From assembly GCA_937936675.1 (NCBI GenBank), contig CALDDL010000015.1, forward strand, positions 1 to 15,222: DNA of 15,222 nt, given 5' to 3'. The DNA is from an uncultured bacterium. GTDB lineage: Bacteria; Bacteroidota; Ignavibacteria; Ignavibacteriales; Melioribacteraceae. The notes under the pieces are model-generated. The model was given only the letters and a program-made list of their open reading frames with translations, had not been told where the DNA came from and did no database searches. The translations under genes were made by a program, and so were the position numbers. Positions 1-7,111 of this stretch are shown here, piece after piece. Position 1 is the stretch's first letter. Each line of letters begins with the position of its first letter.

Positions 1-2
1 TT

Positions 3-230
3 TCATGGCTTTTCGAATAGAATTTTATAAATAGCTTTATTCCCTTTTTGAGCAGCTTTATCAATTACAATTTTTTTATCTTCCGGCAATTTGATATAAT
101 ATTTAAGTAATTCAAGAATTTTTTCAATAGCTTCTGCTTCATTTGCCGCCCAAGTATCACAACCTTTTAGAGAAGGAACGATAGCATCAAAGCCATCATC
201 AGTTTTTATTACATGAAGAGTTAATACCAC
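3..230 (-). CDS. HicB-like antitoxin-fold small protein (orphan)
   Basis: A 75-residue protein with the look of the HicB/UPF0150 fold. It has an N-terminal strand with LHVIKTDDGFDAIVPSL, then the loop KGCDTWAANEAEAIEKI that matches the family's pattern of Pro, a Gly-Cys, and an EA-rich helix (residues 2-45). HicB proteins are usually antitoxins that neutralise the HicA RNase and often repress their own operon. Here the C-terminal 30 residues are a short Lys-rich tail with no recognisable DNA-binding domain. The start is GTG at 228-230, sharing one base with the deoC stop (TAGTG), so translation is probably coupled to deoC. No hicA lies upstream, and the window ends just after the stop, so a downstream partner cannot be excluded. 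Family assignment is fairly likely; a toxin-antitoxin role is uncertain. Confidence 0.65.
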   Translation of the reverse strand: MVLTLHVIKTDDGFDAIVPSLKGCDTWAANEAEAIEKILELLKYYIKLPEDKKIVIDKAAQKGNKAIYKILFEKP

Positions 231-1099
231 TAATAACCACTTTCGGATGATTTTTGATGAGTAACAATTTTTACACTAGCACTTGCTCCAATTCTATCGG
301 CACCGCTTGATATCATGCTCAATGCGTCCTCGGTAGTTCTAATTCCACCCGAGGCTTTAACTCCCACAGAACTGCCAACAACATATTTCATAAGTGCTAC
401 ATCTCCGGCGGTAGCACCACCTTTCGAGAAACCGGTAGAAGTCTTTACGAAATCTGCTTTTGCATTTTTGCTGATCAAACATGCTTTAATTTTTTCTTCG
501 TCAGTTAAAAGTGCCGTTTCTATAATTACCTTGCAGAGAGCATTTTTCTTTTTAGCAGCTAATACTACTTGATTGATATCATTAAAAACATAATCATATT
601 CGCCCTGCTTTAACATTCCAACATTTATAACCATATCAATCTCTTTTGCGCCCTGATTAAGAGCTTCTTCAGCCTCAGCTCGCTTCACTGTTGTTGTATT
701 TGCACCTAAAGGAAATCCAATAACTGTACATACTTTTACAGAACTTCCTTTTAATAATTCTGCACATAGTTCAACGTAAGAAGGATTAATACAAACAGAG
801 GCAAAACTATATTCTCTAGCCTCTTTACATAATGTTTTTATTTCATCCGGGGTTGCATCCGGCTTAAGGAGTGTATGATCTATATATTTTGCAATATTCT
901 GATCGGGAAGTTGAGTTCCAACTCCTAAACCTGCGGCAATTCTTTCTGCACCGGTATCAATTATTTTTTTAACCGTAGCAGGCTGATCAATTACATTCCT
1001 TTCCCAACCTACACATGTATTTCCGGTGCAATAAAAATCACGCAATGCTTTTTCCATAAAAACTTGCGATACTATCTTATCAATTGTTGTTGTGCTCAT
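230..1099 (-). CDS. deoC: Deoxyribose-phosphate aldolase with N-terminal microcompartment-targeting-like extension
   Basis: Class I aldolase that cleaves 2-deoxy-D-ribose 5-phosphate into glyceraldehyde 3-phosphate and acetaldehyde in deoxynucleoside catabolism. The catalytic core starts near residue 70 (YIDHTLLKPDAT). The proton-relay Asp is D155 (EIDMVINVG), the Schiff-base lysine is K219 (FVKTSTGF) and the second lysine is K248 (GVKASGGIRT). The protein ends in Tyr289, as expected for DERAs that use a C-terminal tyrosine. At 289 residues it is longer than core-only DERAs. The extra N-terminus has an amphipathic helix (about residues 4-21, DKIVSQVFMEKAL) followed by a Cys-containing linker (CTGNTC, 24-29). 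This resembles the encapsulation peptides of BMC cargo enzymes, and two shell genes lie at 8072-9469. The start ATG overlaps the folD stop (ATGA), with no clear Shine-Dalgarno. The enzyme call is firm; targeting is inference. Confidence 0.95.
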   Translation of the reverse strand: MSTTTIDKIVSQVFMEKALRDFYCTGNTCVGWERNVIDQPATVKKIIDTGAERIAAGLGVGTQLPDQNIAKYIDHTLLKPDATPDEIKTLCKEAREYSFASVCINPSYVELCAELLKGSSVKVCTVIGFPLGANTTTVKRAEAEEALNQGAKEIDMVINVGMLKQGEYDYVFNDINQVVLAAKKKNALCKVIIETALLTDEEKIKACLISKNAKADFVKTSTGFSKGGATAGDVALMKYVVGSSVGVKASGGIRTTEDALSMISSGADRIGASASVKIVTHQKSSESGY

Positions 1100-1983
1100 T
1101 TTATATTCATTTTTTGTTTAAACGATTTTAGTGTATTAGTCAAAAGCATTGCAATTGTCATCGGTCCCACTCCACCCGGAACAGGCGTAATAAAAGAAGT
1201 TTTTTCTTTTACATTTTCAAAATCCACATCACCCACAACTTTATATCCCTTAGAAGAATTTGCATCTTCAATTCTATTTATTCCCACATCAATAATCACA
1301 ACTCCTGCCTTAACCATATCTTGAGTAATCATATTTGCCTTACCAACAGCAGCGATAAGAATATCAGCTTGTTTAGTATAATAGGATATATCAGGTGAAG
1401 CTGTATGACAAATTGTTACGATTGCGTTTGCACCTTCTTTTTTTTGAACAAGCATATTAGCAATCGGCTTACCGACAATATTACTCCTACCAACAACTAC
1501 TACATGCTTTCCTATAGTATCGATTTGATAATATTTCAATAATTCCATGATTCCAAAAGGAGTACAAGGATAAAAAGTTTCTTTACCAATAACAAGCTTC
1601 CCAAAACTTATTGGATGAAATCCATCCACATCTTTTTGTGGTGAGATTGCTTCGATAATTTTATCTTCATCGATATGCTTTGGAAGTGGTAGCTGAACCA
1701 ATATTCCATCTATTTCATCGTCAGAATTTAATTTTTGAATTACATCAAGAAGTTCATTTTCCGAAGTACTGCTATCCATTATCTTAACGACTGAATGAAA
1801 TCCTACTTCGTTACACGCTTTATTTTTTGAATTAACATATATTTTAGAAGCTGAATTATCGCCTACTAAAATAGCAGCTAAGCCTGGTTTTTTATTTGTT
1901 AATTTAAATAAATATTCAGCTTCCTCTTTCAATCCTATTCGGATTTGTGAAGCAACAAATTTACCATCAATTATTTGAGTCAT
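1096..1983 (-). CDS. folD: Bifunctional methylenetetrahydrofolate dehydrogenase / methenyltetrahydrofolate cyclohydrolase
   Basis: Interconverts 5,10-methylene-, 5,10-methenyl- and 10-formyl-tetrahydrofolate in the cytoplasm using NADP(H), supplying one-carbon units for purine and thymidylate synthesis. The 295-residue length is normal for FolD. Visible signatures are VGDNSAS (40-46) followed by the catalytic Y49-xxx-K53 pair, QLPLPKH, DVDGFHP, the PCTPFGIMELL loop, the nucleotide-binding VVVGRSNIVGKP segment, a DVGINR strand and the C-terminal PVPGGVGPMT motif. The gene abuts the ymdB-like gene (0 nt gap) and overlaps deoC by 4 nt, so ymdB-folD-deoC-hicB are probably one transcript. All family-defining motifs are intact and nothing unusual is seen. 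Confidence 0.97.
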   Translation of the reverse strand: MTQIIDGKFVASQIRIGLKEEAEYLFKLTNKKPGLAAILVGDNSASKIYVNSKNKACNEVGFHSVVKIMDSSTSENELLDVIQKLNSDDEIDGILVQLPLPKHIDEDKIIEAISPQKDVDGFHPISFGKLVIGKETFYPCTPFGIMELLKYYQIDTIGKHVVVVGRSNIVGKPIANMLVQKKEGANAIVTICHTASPDISYYTKQADILIAAVGKANMITQDMVKAGVVIIDVGINRIEDANSSKGYKVVGDVDFENVKEKTSFITPVPGGVGPMTIAMLLTNTLKSFKQKMNIK

Positions 1984-2784
1984 TTATTCATTACCTTTTT
2001 CAAATTCAGGGAGAATAATTCTTTCAATATATGTAGCTAATCCGCTTTCCGAATCTATTTTCAAATAAACGCCACATAAATGAGGGTCATCAGTGGCAGT
2101 CTGATATTTTTGGGGCGTTTGATACAAGAAACGATTTATTGCTGCATCTGCTTTCATCCCAATTACGGATTCATAAGGTCCAGTCATCCCGCTATCGGTA
2201 ATGAACGCAGTCCCTTTAGGAAGAATTCTTTCGTCCGCAGTTTGTGTATGAGTATGAGTACCCACTACCGCCGAGACTTTACCATCAAGAAAAAAAGCTA
2301 ACGCTAATTTTTCAGCTGTTGCCTCAGCATGAAAATCGATGAAAATATTTTTTGTTTCTTGTCTAATTTTCGAAATCAGCCATTCAGCAGATCGGAAAGG
2401 GCAATCGATTGGAGCCATAAATGCTCTTCCCTGTAAATTAAGAACAGCTAATTTATATTTATCTTTTGTTATAATAAAATAACCGTTTCCATGTGTACCT
2501 CTTGGGTAATTAAAAGGTCTTAAAGCTCGAGGTTCTACTTTAAGGTATTCTTGTGATTGATGTTTATCCCATGTATGATTACCGCCTGTGATTACATGAA
2601 CACCAAGGTCAAATAATATTTTACCTTCTTTTTCGGTAAGGCCTTTACCATCAGCAGCGTTTTCACCATTCACAATTACAAAATCGGCTCTATATTTTTT
2701 AATTAAACTAGGCAACCACGTTTGAACCATGTCCAATCCCGGCTTCCCTACGATATCTCCTACAAAAAGTATGTTCAGATTCAT
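1984..2784 (-). CDS. YmdB-family (TIGR00282) metallophosphoesterase, predicted cyclic nucleotide phosphodiesterase
   Basis: A 266-residue calcineurin-like phosphoesterase of the YmdB/TIGR00282 family. Characterised members hydrolyse 2',3'-cyclic nucleotides and, in Bacillus, influence biofilm and motility decisions. Metal-binding residues are in place: D10 (FVGDIVGKPG), E41-N42 (NGENAADGKG), N69-H70 (GGNHTWD), H152 (DFHAEATAEK), H177 and H179 (GTHTHTQTADE), plus the late conserved TDSGMTGP segment. It has no signal peptide, so it is cytoplasmic. It is the first gene of the left operon. An AGGAC sequence a few bases before the ATG can serve as ribosome binding site, and the promoter should lie in the 65 bp shared with the divergent exonuclease gene. 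The physiological substrate in this organism cannot be read from the sequence. Confidence 0.92.
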   Translation of the reverse strand: MNLNILFVGDIVGKPGLDMVQTWLPSLIKKYRADFVIVNGENAADGKGLTEKEGKILFDLGVHVITGGNHTWDKHQSQEYLKVEPRALRPFNYPRGTHGNGYFIITKDKYKLAVLNLQGRAFMAPIDCPFRSAEWLISKIRQETKNIFIDFHAEATAEKLALAFFLDGKVSAVVGTHTHTQTADERILPKGTAFITDSGMTGPYESVIGMKADAAINRFLYQTPQKYQTATDDPHLCGVYLKIDSESGLATYIERIILPEFEKGNE

Positions 2785-2823
2785 TTTGTCCTGTTTATAT
2801 TACTGAAATATATCTAATTTTAG

Positions 2824-2829
2824 TATAAT
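2824..2829 (+). promoter_or_regulatory. Candidate -10 hexamer for the exonuclease/GIY-YIG gene
   Basis: A perfect TATAAT lies 20 bp before the ATG of the plus-strand nuclease gene, inside the 65-bp divergent intergenic region. No convincing -35 hexamer is seen at 16-18 bp; TTACTG at 2800-2805 is the best and is weak. In such AT-rich sequence a lone TATAAT may be chance. It also leaves a short leader and no visible Shine-Dalgarno for that gene. Confidence 0.35.
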
Positions 2830-2849
2830 TTGAAAAATACACTTTATTA

Positions 2850-4526
2850 ATGGCAAAATTAAATTCTATTTTAGATTTAGACATAAAAAATTCGGAATTC
2901 TGCGTACTAGATTTTGAAACAACCGGTCTTTCGGCTATAAATAGCAGGGCTATTGAGATCGGAATAGTAAAAATTAAGAATGGGAAAATAAAAGATAAAT
3001 TCTCTTCTTTAATAAATCCGGGCTGTCGAATCCCCTATTTCATTACAAATCTCACCGGGATTTCGGACGATGACGTAGAAGATGCACCAACATTTGATCA
3101 AATAATACCTGAAATTGAGAAGTTTTTATATAATTCGGTAGTGGTGGCACATAATGCTCCGTTCGATATGTCATTTTTAAAAGAGGAATATCGAAGAGCA
3201 TCGGTGGAACCTCCCGAAAATCCAGCAATTTGTACTGTAAGATTAGCAAAAAAATTAGTCCCCGAGATTAAACCAAAATCTTTAGGTAATCTTACTCGTA
3301 CTCTCAAAATATTACATAAATCAACTCATAGAGCATTAGGTGATGCACATGCAACCGCAAAATTATTCCTAAAATTTGTCGATAAGTATTGTGATATCTA
3401 TGATTCAGGAACTGTTAAAACACTTCTTGATTTCCAATATCCTGAATCTAAAAGAATAATTGATAATAAAATTCTAAAAAAGATTTCAGACGAGAAAAGA
3501 GAAATCCCCAAAAATAGCGGGGTGTATCTCTTCAAAGATGCTAAGGGAAAGATTGTTTATATCGGGAAGGCAAAATCCTTAAAAAGTCGTGTAACAGGTT
3601 ATTTCACTTCTTCCTCAAATTCCAAACAGAAGAAAATTACAAAACGTGCTTCTACAATTGAATTTTTAAATACTAATTCAGAACTATCGGCACTAATATT
3701 GGAATCCGAATTAATAAAAGAAAATAAACCTGCATTAAATAAACTTCTAAAAAAATACTCTAATACTTATTTCATTAAAATTACCGAACGACCATTTTCT
3801 AAAGTAGAAATAAAAACAAAATTTGAAATGGACGGCGGCGATTATTATGGACCTTTCTCCAGCAGAGATAGCGTTAACCAATTATTTGAATTGCTAAATA
3901 AAAATTTTATGTTAAGAGAATGCAATGAAAAAGAATTTTCAAAAGGTAAACTCTGTTTTTTATATGAAGTTAAAAAGTGCATCGGTCCTTGCGTAAAAAC
4001 TTATAGTCAAGAAGATTATGAAGCTGAGTTAGATCACCTATCTGATTTCTTAAAAGGGAACCAACAGACAATTTTAGATAGAATGCTAAAAAAAATGAAA
4101 ATGCTTTCGGATAATCAAAAATATGAAGATGCGGCAAAGATGCGAGATGAAATTAATTTTCTCCTTGCTAATCTTCATCGCTTGGTATCGATCAAAGAAC
4201 CGATTAATCAGGCAAATCTTTTAATTGAAATAAAAAGAGAAATTGGAGCGGACTTTGTTTTGATGAAAGATGGAAGAGTTGCTTTATATAATTATTATAA
4301 TAGTGAAAATGGTAAATTTTTTAATTTGCTTGAAGAGCATTTTGAAACAGTTTTTCAATTGAAAGAAGATTTGGATATTAAGGATATTGAACGAATAAAA
4401 ATAATAATGAGTTGGTTATCAAAAAATAAAATGCTCTATAATATTTATTATCTAAAGGATTTTTCGAGTATAGGTGATATGGCATCAAAAACAGGTTTAA
4501 GACTACCTGATAATAAATTTAGTTAA
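2850..4526 (+). CDS. DEDDh 3'-5' exonuclease fused to UvrC/Cho-like GIY-YIG endonuclease
   Basis: A 558-residue two-nuclease fusion. Residues about 15-180 form a DnaQ-like DEDDh exonuclease: D21 and E23 (LDFETTG), D106 (HNAPFD), H160 (THRALGDAH) and D165. Residues about 218-310 form a GIY-YIG domain like the UvrC N-terminus (GVYLF 224-228, YIGKAKSLKSR 237-247, SELSALILE 277-285). Four cysteines, C358, C369, C377 and C381 (KKCIGPC), follow with spacing like the UvrC cysteines that hold an iron-sulfur cluster. A UVR-like helical segment (YEDAAKMRDEI, 425-435) comes next. The C-terminal RNase H and helix-hairpin-helix domains of true UvrC are absent, so this is Cho-like. Related DnaQ-UvrC fusions are known, for example in mycobacteria. 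A role in DNA repair, nicking plus trimming, is inferred. This is the only plus-strand gene. Its last 24 bp overlap the zinc-ribbon gene tail to tail. Confidence 0.9.
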   Translation: MAKLNSILDLDIKNSEFCVLDFETTGLSAINSRAIEIGIVKIKNGKIKDKFSSLINPGCRIPYFITNLTGISDDDVEDAPTFDQIIPEIEKFLYNSVVVAHNAPFDMSFLKEEYRRASVEPPENPAICTVRLAKKLVPEIKPKSLGNLTRTLKILHKSTHRALGDAHATAKLFLKFVDKYCDIYDSGTVKTLLDFQYPESKRIIDNKILKKISDEKREIPKNSGVYLFKDAKGKIVYIGKAKSLKSRVTGYFTSSSNSKQKKITKRASTIEFLNTNSELSALILESELIKENKPALNKLLKKYSNTYFIKITERPFSKVEIKTKFEMDGGDYYGPFSSRDSVNQLFELLNKNFMLRECNEKEFSKGKLCFLYEVKKCIGPCVKTYSQEDYEAELDHLSDFLKGNQQTILDRMLKKMKMLSDNQKYEDAAKMRDEINFLLANLHRLVSIKEPINQANLLIEIKREIGADFVLMKDGRVALYNYYNSENGKFFNLLEEHFETVFQLKEDLDIKDIERIKIIMSWLSKNKMLYNIYYLKDFSSIGDMASKTGLRLPDNKFS

Positions 4527-4793
4527 AACTAATCTTATAATTAAAACCGTAGCTAGAATTAATGTTGCATATAGAGCTATGGATTTCAGAGATTGTTGAG
4601 TAATAGTAAAGGTTGATCTAAAGCCTCGCCAACCACAAGTGCGGCAACGGAATAATTTAAAGAAAGTAATTTTCTTAATTATTTGTTCTTTCATACTTCT
4701 AGCTCGGGAACGATGGAGAGAACCAACTTCGTTGCATCCCGGACATCTTCCAAATTGAGGATTGCTATGAGTAAAGATTTTTAATTCTTTCAT
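4503..4793 (-). CDS. Small zinc-ribbon protein with C-terminal membrane helix
   Basis: A 96-residue protein I cannot name. It has two CxxC knuckles, C17/C20 (RCPGC) and C50/C53 (CRTCGWRG), about 30 residues apart, which together should bind one zinc as a ribbon. The segment between them is rich in basic residues (SLHRSRARSMK). Residues about 70-92 are hydrophobic (ALYATLILATVLIIRLVL), a single transmembrane helix with a short basic end. The likely topology is a cytoplasmic ribbon anchored by its C-terminus. An AGG a few bases before the ATG suits ribosome binding. The paired CxxC motifs and the helix make a chance ORF unlikely, even though its 3' end overlaps the opposing nuclease gene by 24 bp. 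The gene is last in the minus-strand series, 99 bp after the S41 protease. Function is unknown. Confidence 0.75.
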   Translation of the reverse strand: MKELKIFTHSNPQFGRCPGCNEVGSLHRSRARSMKEQIIKKITFFKLFRCRTCGWRGFRSTFTITQQSLKSIALYATLILATVLIIRLVLTKFIIR

Positions 4794-4892
4794 TTAACCT
4801 GAATATTTAATGAAACCAATCAAAAGAGTATTAGACTTTTTTAAATCAACTATAAAATTTAATATAACTAAATAATTAATTATTCGTAAGTA

Positions 4893-6506
4893 TTATTTTA
4901 TTTCTCTGGAAGCAATCATAGATGCTACTTTAAACTGTTTATCATTTTTAAGCGATTCCAAGATTCTTCCTTTCCTGCCTTCAAGGTGAGTAGATAATTC
5001 TAGTTTTATCTCCGTTAATAGATCATCCTTATAAAGGTTAATCTGTTCTTTTTCAAACGATGCAATTTTTTCTTTTAATGATTGAATTTCATCTAAGAGA
5101 GAATTACTATTTTTTTCTTCTCGTGCATTCTTCTCAAGTTCATCAGATAAAATTGTTAAGTCCGATCTGAAAACAAAATTTTCTTCTTTAATAAAAGAAC
5201 TAAATTCATCAACAAGTTTTTTATCAGAAATATTTTTCAATAAATTCTCATTTGATTTTTGATTCATCTTAGTAGCGAAACGGAAGAACATACCTTCAGC
5301 TTTTAGATTCCGTATATATTTAGATTTCGATTCACCTTGAACAACAGAATCCGGCTTAATACCTCCGAATGCCGTTACTTTTCTTTTCGCATCTGTAAAA
5401 TACGTGGTATCATCACCCTTATTGCTTAATAGAACTCGTTTATTTCCATAATCAATTCTTTGGATCGATCTGCCTGAAGGAGTATAGTATTTAGCAGTAG
5501 TAATTTTTAAAGACGTCTTATAACTTAATGGAACGATCGTCTGAACTAGCCCTTTTCCAAATGAATTAGTTCCAAGAATTAAACCTCTATCGTGGTCTTG
5601 AATAGCACCTGCCACAATTTCTGAAGCACTAGCAGAACCTTCATCAATTAAAACGACTAATTTTATCTCTTGAGCAACCGGCTCTTCTTTCGAATAATAA
5701 TATTTTGTTTCAGAAGAATCGCGTCCCTGAACGGAAACAATAAGCTGCCCTTTCTTTAAGAATTTTTCCGAAACATCAATTGCAGCATCCAAGAGTCCGC
5801 CCGGATTTCCTCTTAAATCAAGTATAATCGAACCAATATTTTTTTCAGATTTTAATTGAACTATGGCTTTTTTTACTTCATCTCCGGCACTTCTATTAAA
5901 ACTACTTAATTTCAGATAAACGTTATCAGAATTCTCAGGTACAAAACCATAGTAAGTTAGATTCTTTACTTCAATCTCTTCTCTTAATATATTAAAATTG
6001 ATTAGCTTTGATTCACCATCCCTTTTTATAAGAATATTAACTAATGTTCCCGGTTCTCCTTTAAGAAATTCAGTTAATCGCTCGTAATTATCAACCGAGA
6101 TATTATTATCATCTATTTTAGCAATAACATCTCCAATCTTTATTCCTTGTCTTTGAGCAGAATATCCTTCTAGAAGATCAATAATAGTAACCTCATTATT
6201 TCGTATTCCGACAGAAGCACCTATCCCGCCATATATGCCTTTGGTAATTACGTCTATATCCTTTTGAAGATTCTCATCAATAAAATTTGTGTATGGATCC
6301 AGAGAAGAAAGCATACCTTTAATGCCGGCAAGCATAAATTCTTCGGGATCAACATCCTCAACGTAATTCACTGCCACTTCTTTATATATTTTACCGAATA
6401 ACTCTATGTTTTTCGATATTTGGAAATAGATATCATTATCTCCGGGAATAAAACCTAAAGAAAATATTACTATCGATATTACTGCATATTTATATAGTGG
6501 TTTCAT
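4893..6506 (-). CDS. S41 family C-terminal processing peptidase (CtpA/Prc-like)
   Basis: A 537-residue serine protease that acts on the outer face of the inner membrane, typically trimming or degrading envelope proteins from their C-termini. In order: an N-terminal hydrophobic signal or anchor (residues 7-20), a CtpA N-terminal segment (YVEDVDPEEFMLAGIKGML), a PDZ domain (about 88-165, GGIGASVG and GDVIAKID), then the S41 core with LDLRGNPGG (229-237). The catalytic Ser is probably S293 within GSASASEI, and Lys318 (SFGKG) lies 25 residues on, the spacing of the family's Ser-Lys dyad. YYTPSGRSIQ closes the core. The last 100 residues are charged and helical, probably coiled coil. The start lies inside tmk (17-nt overlap), so the two are translationally linked. 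The exact symbol is left open because several paralogous Ctp types exist. Confidence 0.95.
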   Translation of the reverse strand: MKPLYKYAVISIVIFSLGFIPGDNDIYFQISKNIELFGKIYKEVAVNYVEDVDPEEFMLAGIKGMLSSLDPYTNFIDENLQKDIDVITKGIYGGIGASVGIRNNEVTIIDLLEGYSAQRQGIKIGDVIAKIDDNNISVDNYERLTEFLKGEPGTLVNILIKRDGESKLINFNILREEIEVKNLTYYGFVPENSDNVYLKLSSFNRSAGDEVKKAIVQLKSEKNIGSIILDLRGNPGGLLDAAIDVSEKFLKKGQLIVSVQGRDSSETKYYYSKEEPVAQEIKLVVLIDEGSASASEIVAGAIQDHDRGLILGTNSFGKGLVQTIVPLSYKTSLKITTAKYYTPSGRSIQRIDYGNKRVLLSNKGDDTTYFTDAKRKVTAFGGIKPDSVVQGESKSKYIRNLKAEGMFFRFATKMNQKSNENLLKNISDKKLVDEFSSFIKEENFVFRSDLTILSDELEKNAREEKNSNSLLDEIQSLKEKIASFEKEQINLYKDDLLTEIKLELSTHLEGRKGRILESLKNDKQFKVASMIASREIK

Positions 6507-7110
6507 AATTCATTACTTTCTTAAGAATAAAATTGTGGATATCTTCAATAGAATCCGTACCATTAATTAAAATAAATCTTTCTTCCTTTTTCGCAATCTC
6601 TAAGTAACCGTTTCTTACTTTATTATAAAATTGTTCATCTGATAATTCGATTCTATCTAAATCAAAAGGCAGAATACCATTTTTTCTATTAAACATCTCT
6701 TTTATATCGACATCTATAAAAAAAGTCAAAGCAGGGACAACATTTCTAATAATATAATTTTGCAAATTCTTAACAAACTCAAGTGAAATCCCACGTCCAT
6801 AACTTTGGTAAGCAATTGATGAATCATGAAAACGGTCTGAGATTACTATCTTTCCTTCATTTAATGCAGGTATAATAACTTCATTAACTAATTGTGCTCT
6901 GCTTGCAGTAAATAGCAAGAGTTCAGTTTCAATATGCATCTGAGAATTTTTTTTATCTAATAAAATATCTCTAATTTTTTCTGAAATGGATGTCCCTCCC
7001 GGTTCTCTTATCAAAAGAACATCTTTTCCATTACTTTCAAAATAATTCTTTAATAAATCTACCTGTGTTGATTTTCCGGAAAAATCCAGCCCTTCAAAGG
7101 AAATGAACAT
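6490..7110 (-). CDS. tmk: Thymidylate kinase
   Basis: Phosphorylates dTMP to dTDP with ATP, an essential step of dTTP supply in the cytoplasm. The 206-residue length is standard. Motifs are the P-loop G7 to T15 (GLDFSGKST), the EPGGT segment (36-40), the DRFHDSSIAYQ motif (D92-Q102) and the nearby R106 for nucleotide binding. The P-loop has Phe at position 10, where most family members have Gly or another small residue. The Walker lysine K13 and the following Ser/Thr are intact, so activity is expected. The gene starts 1 nt after the YbbR gene and its end overlaps the S41 protease by 17 nt, placing all three in one operon. Confidence 0.96.
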   Translation of the reverse strand: MFISFEGLDFSGKSTQVDLLKNYFESNGKDVLLIREPGGTSISEKIRDILLDKKNSQMHIETELLLFTASRAQLVNEVIIPALNEGKIVISDRFHDSSIAYQSYGRGISLEFVKNLQNYIIRNVVPALTFFIDVDIKEMFNRKNGILPFDLDRIELSDEQFYNKVRNGYLEIAKKEERFILINGTDSIEDIHNFILKKVMNYETTI

Positions 7111-7111
7111 A

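Noticed and set aside
315..572. Plus-strand ORF of 85 codons within deoC
   Set aside because: It is antisense to well-conserved deoC motifs and has no recognisable domain; a shadow frame.
1064..1324. Plus-strand ORF across the deoC/folD junction
   Set aside because: Antisense to conserved FolD C-terminal motifs; composition is typical of a complement reading of a real gene.
4871..4884. Perfect 14-bp palindrome AATAATTAATTATT between the S41 protease and zinc-ribbon genes
   Set aside because: Made only of A and T in an AT-rich gap; an operator is possible but chance is more likely, and it has no GC stem or U-run as a terminator needs.
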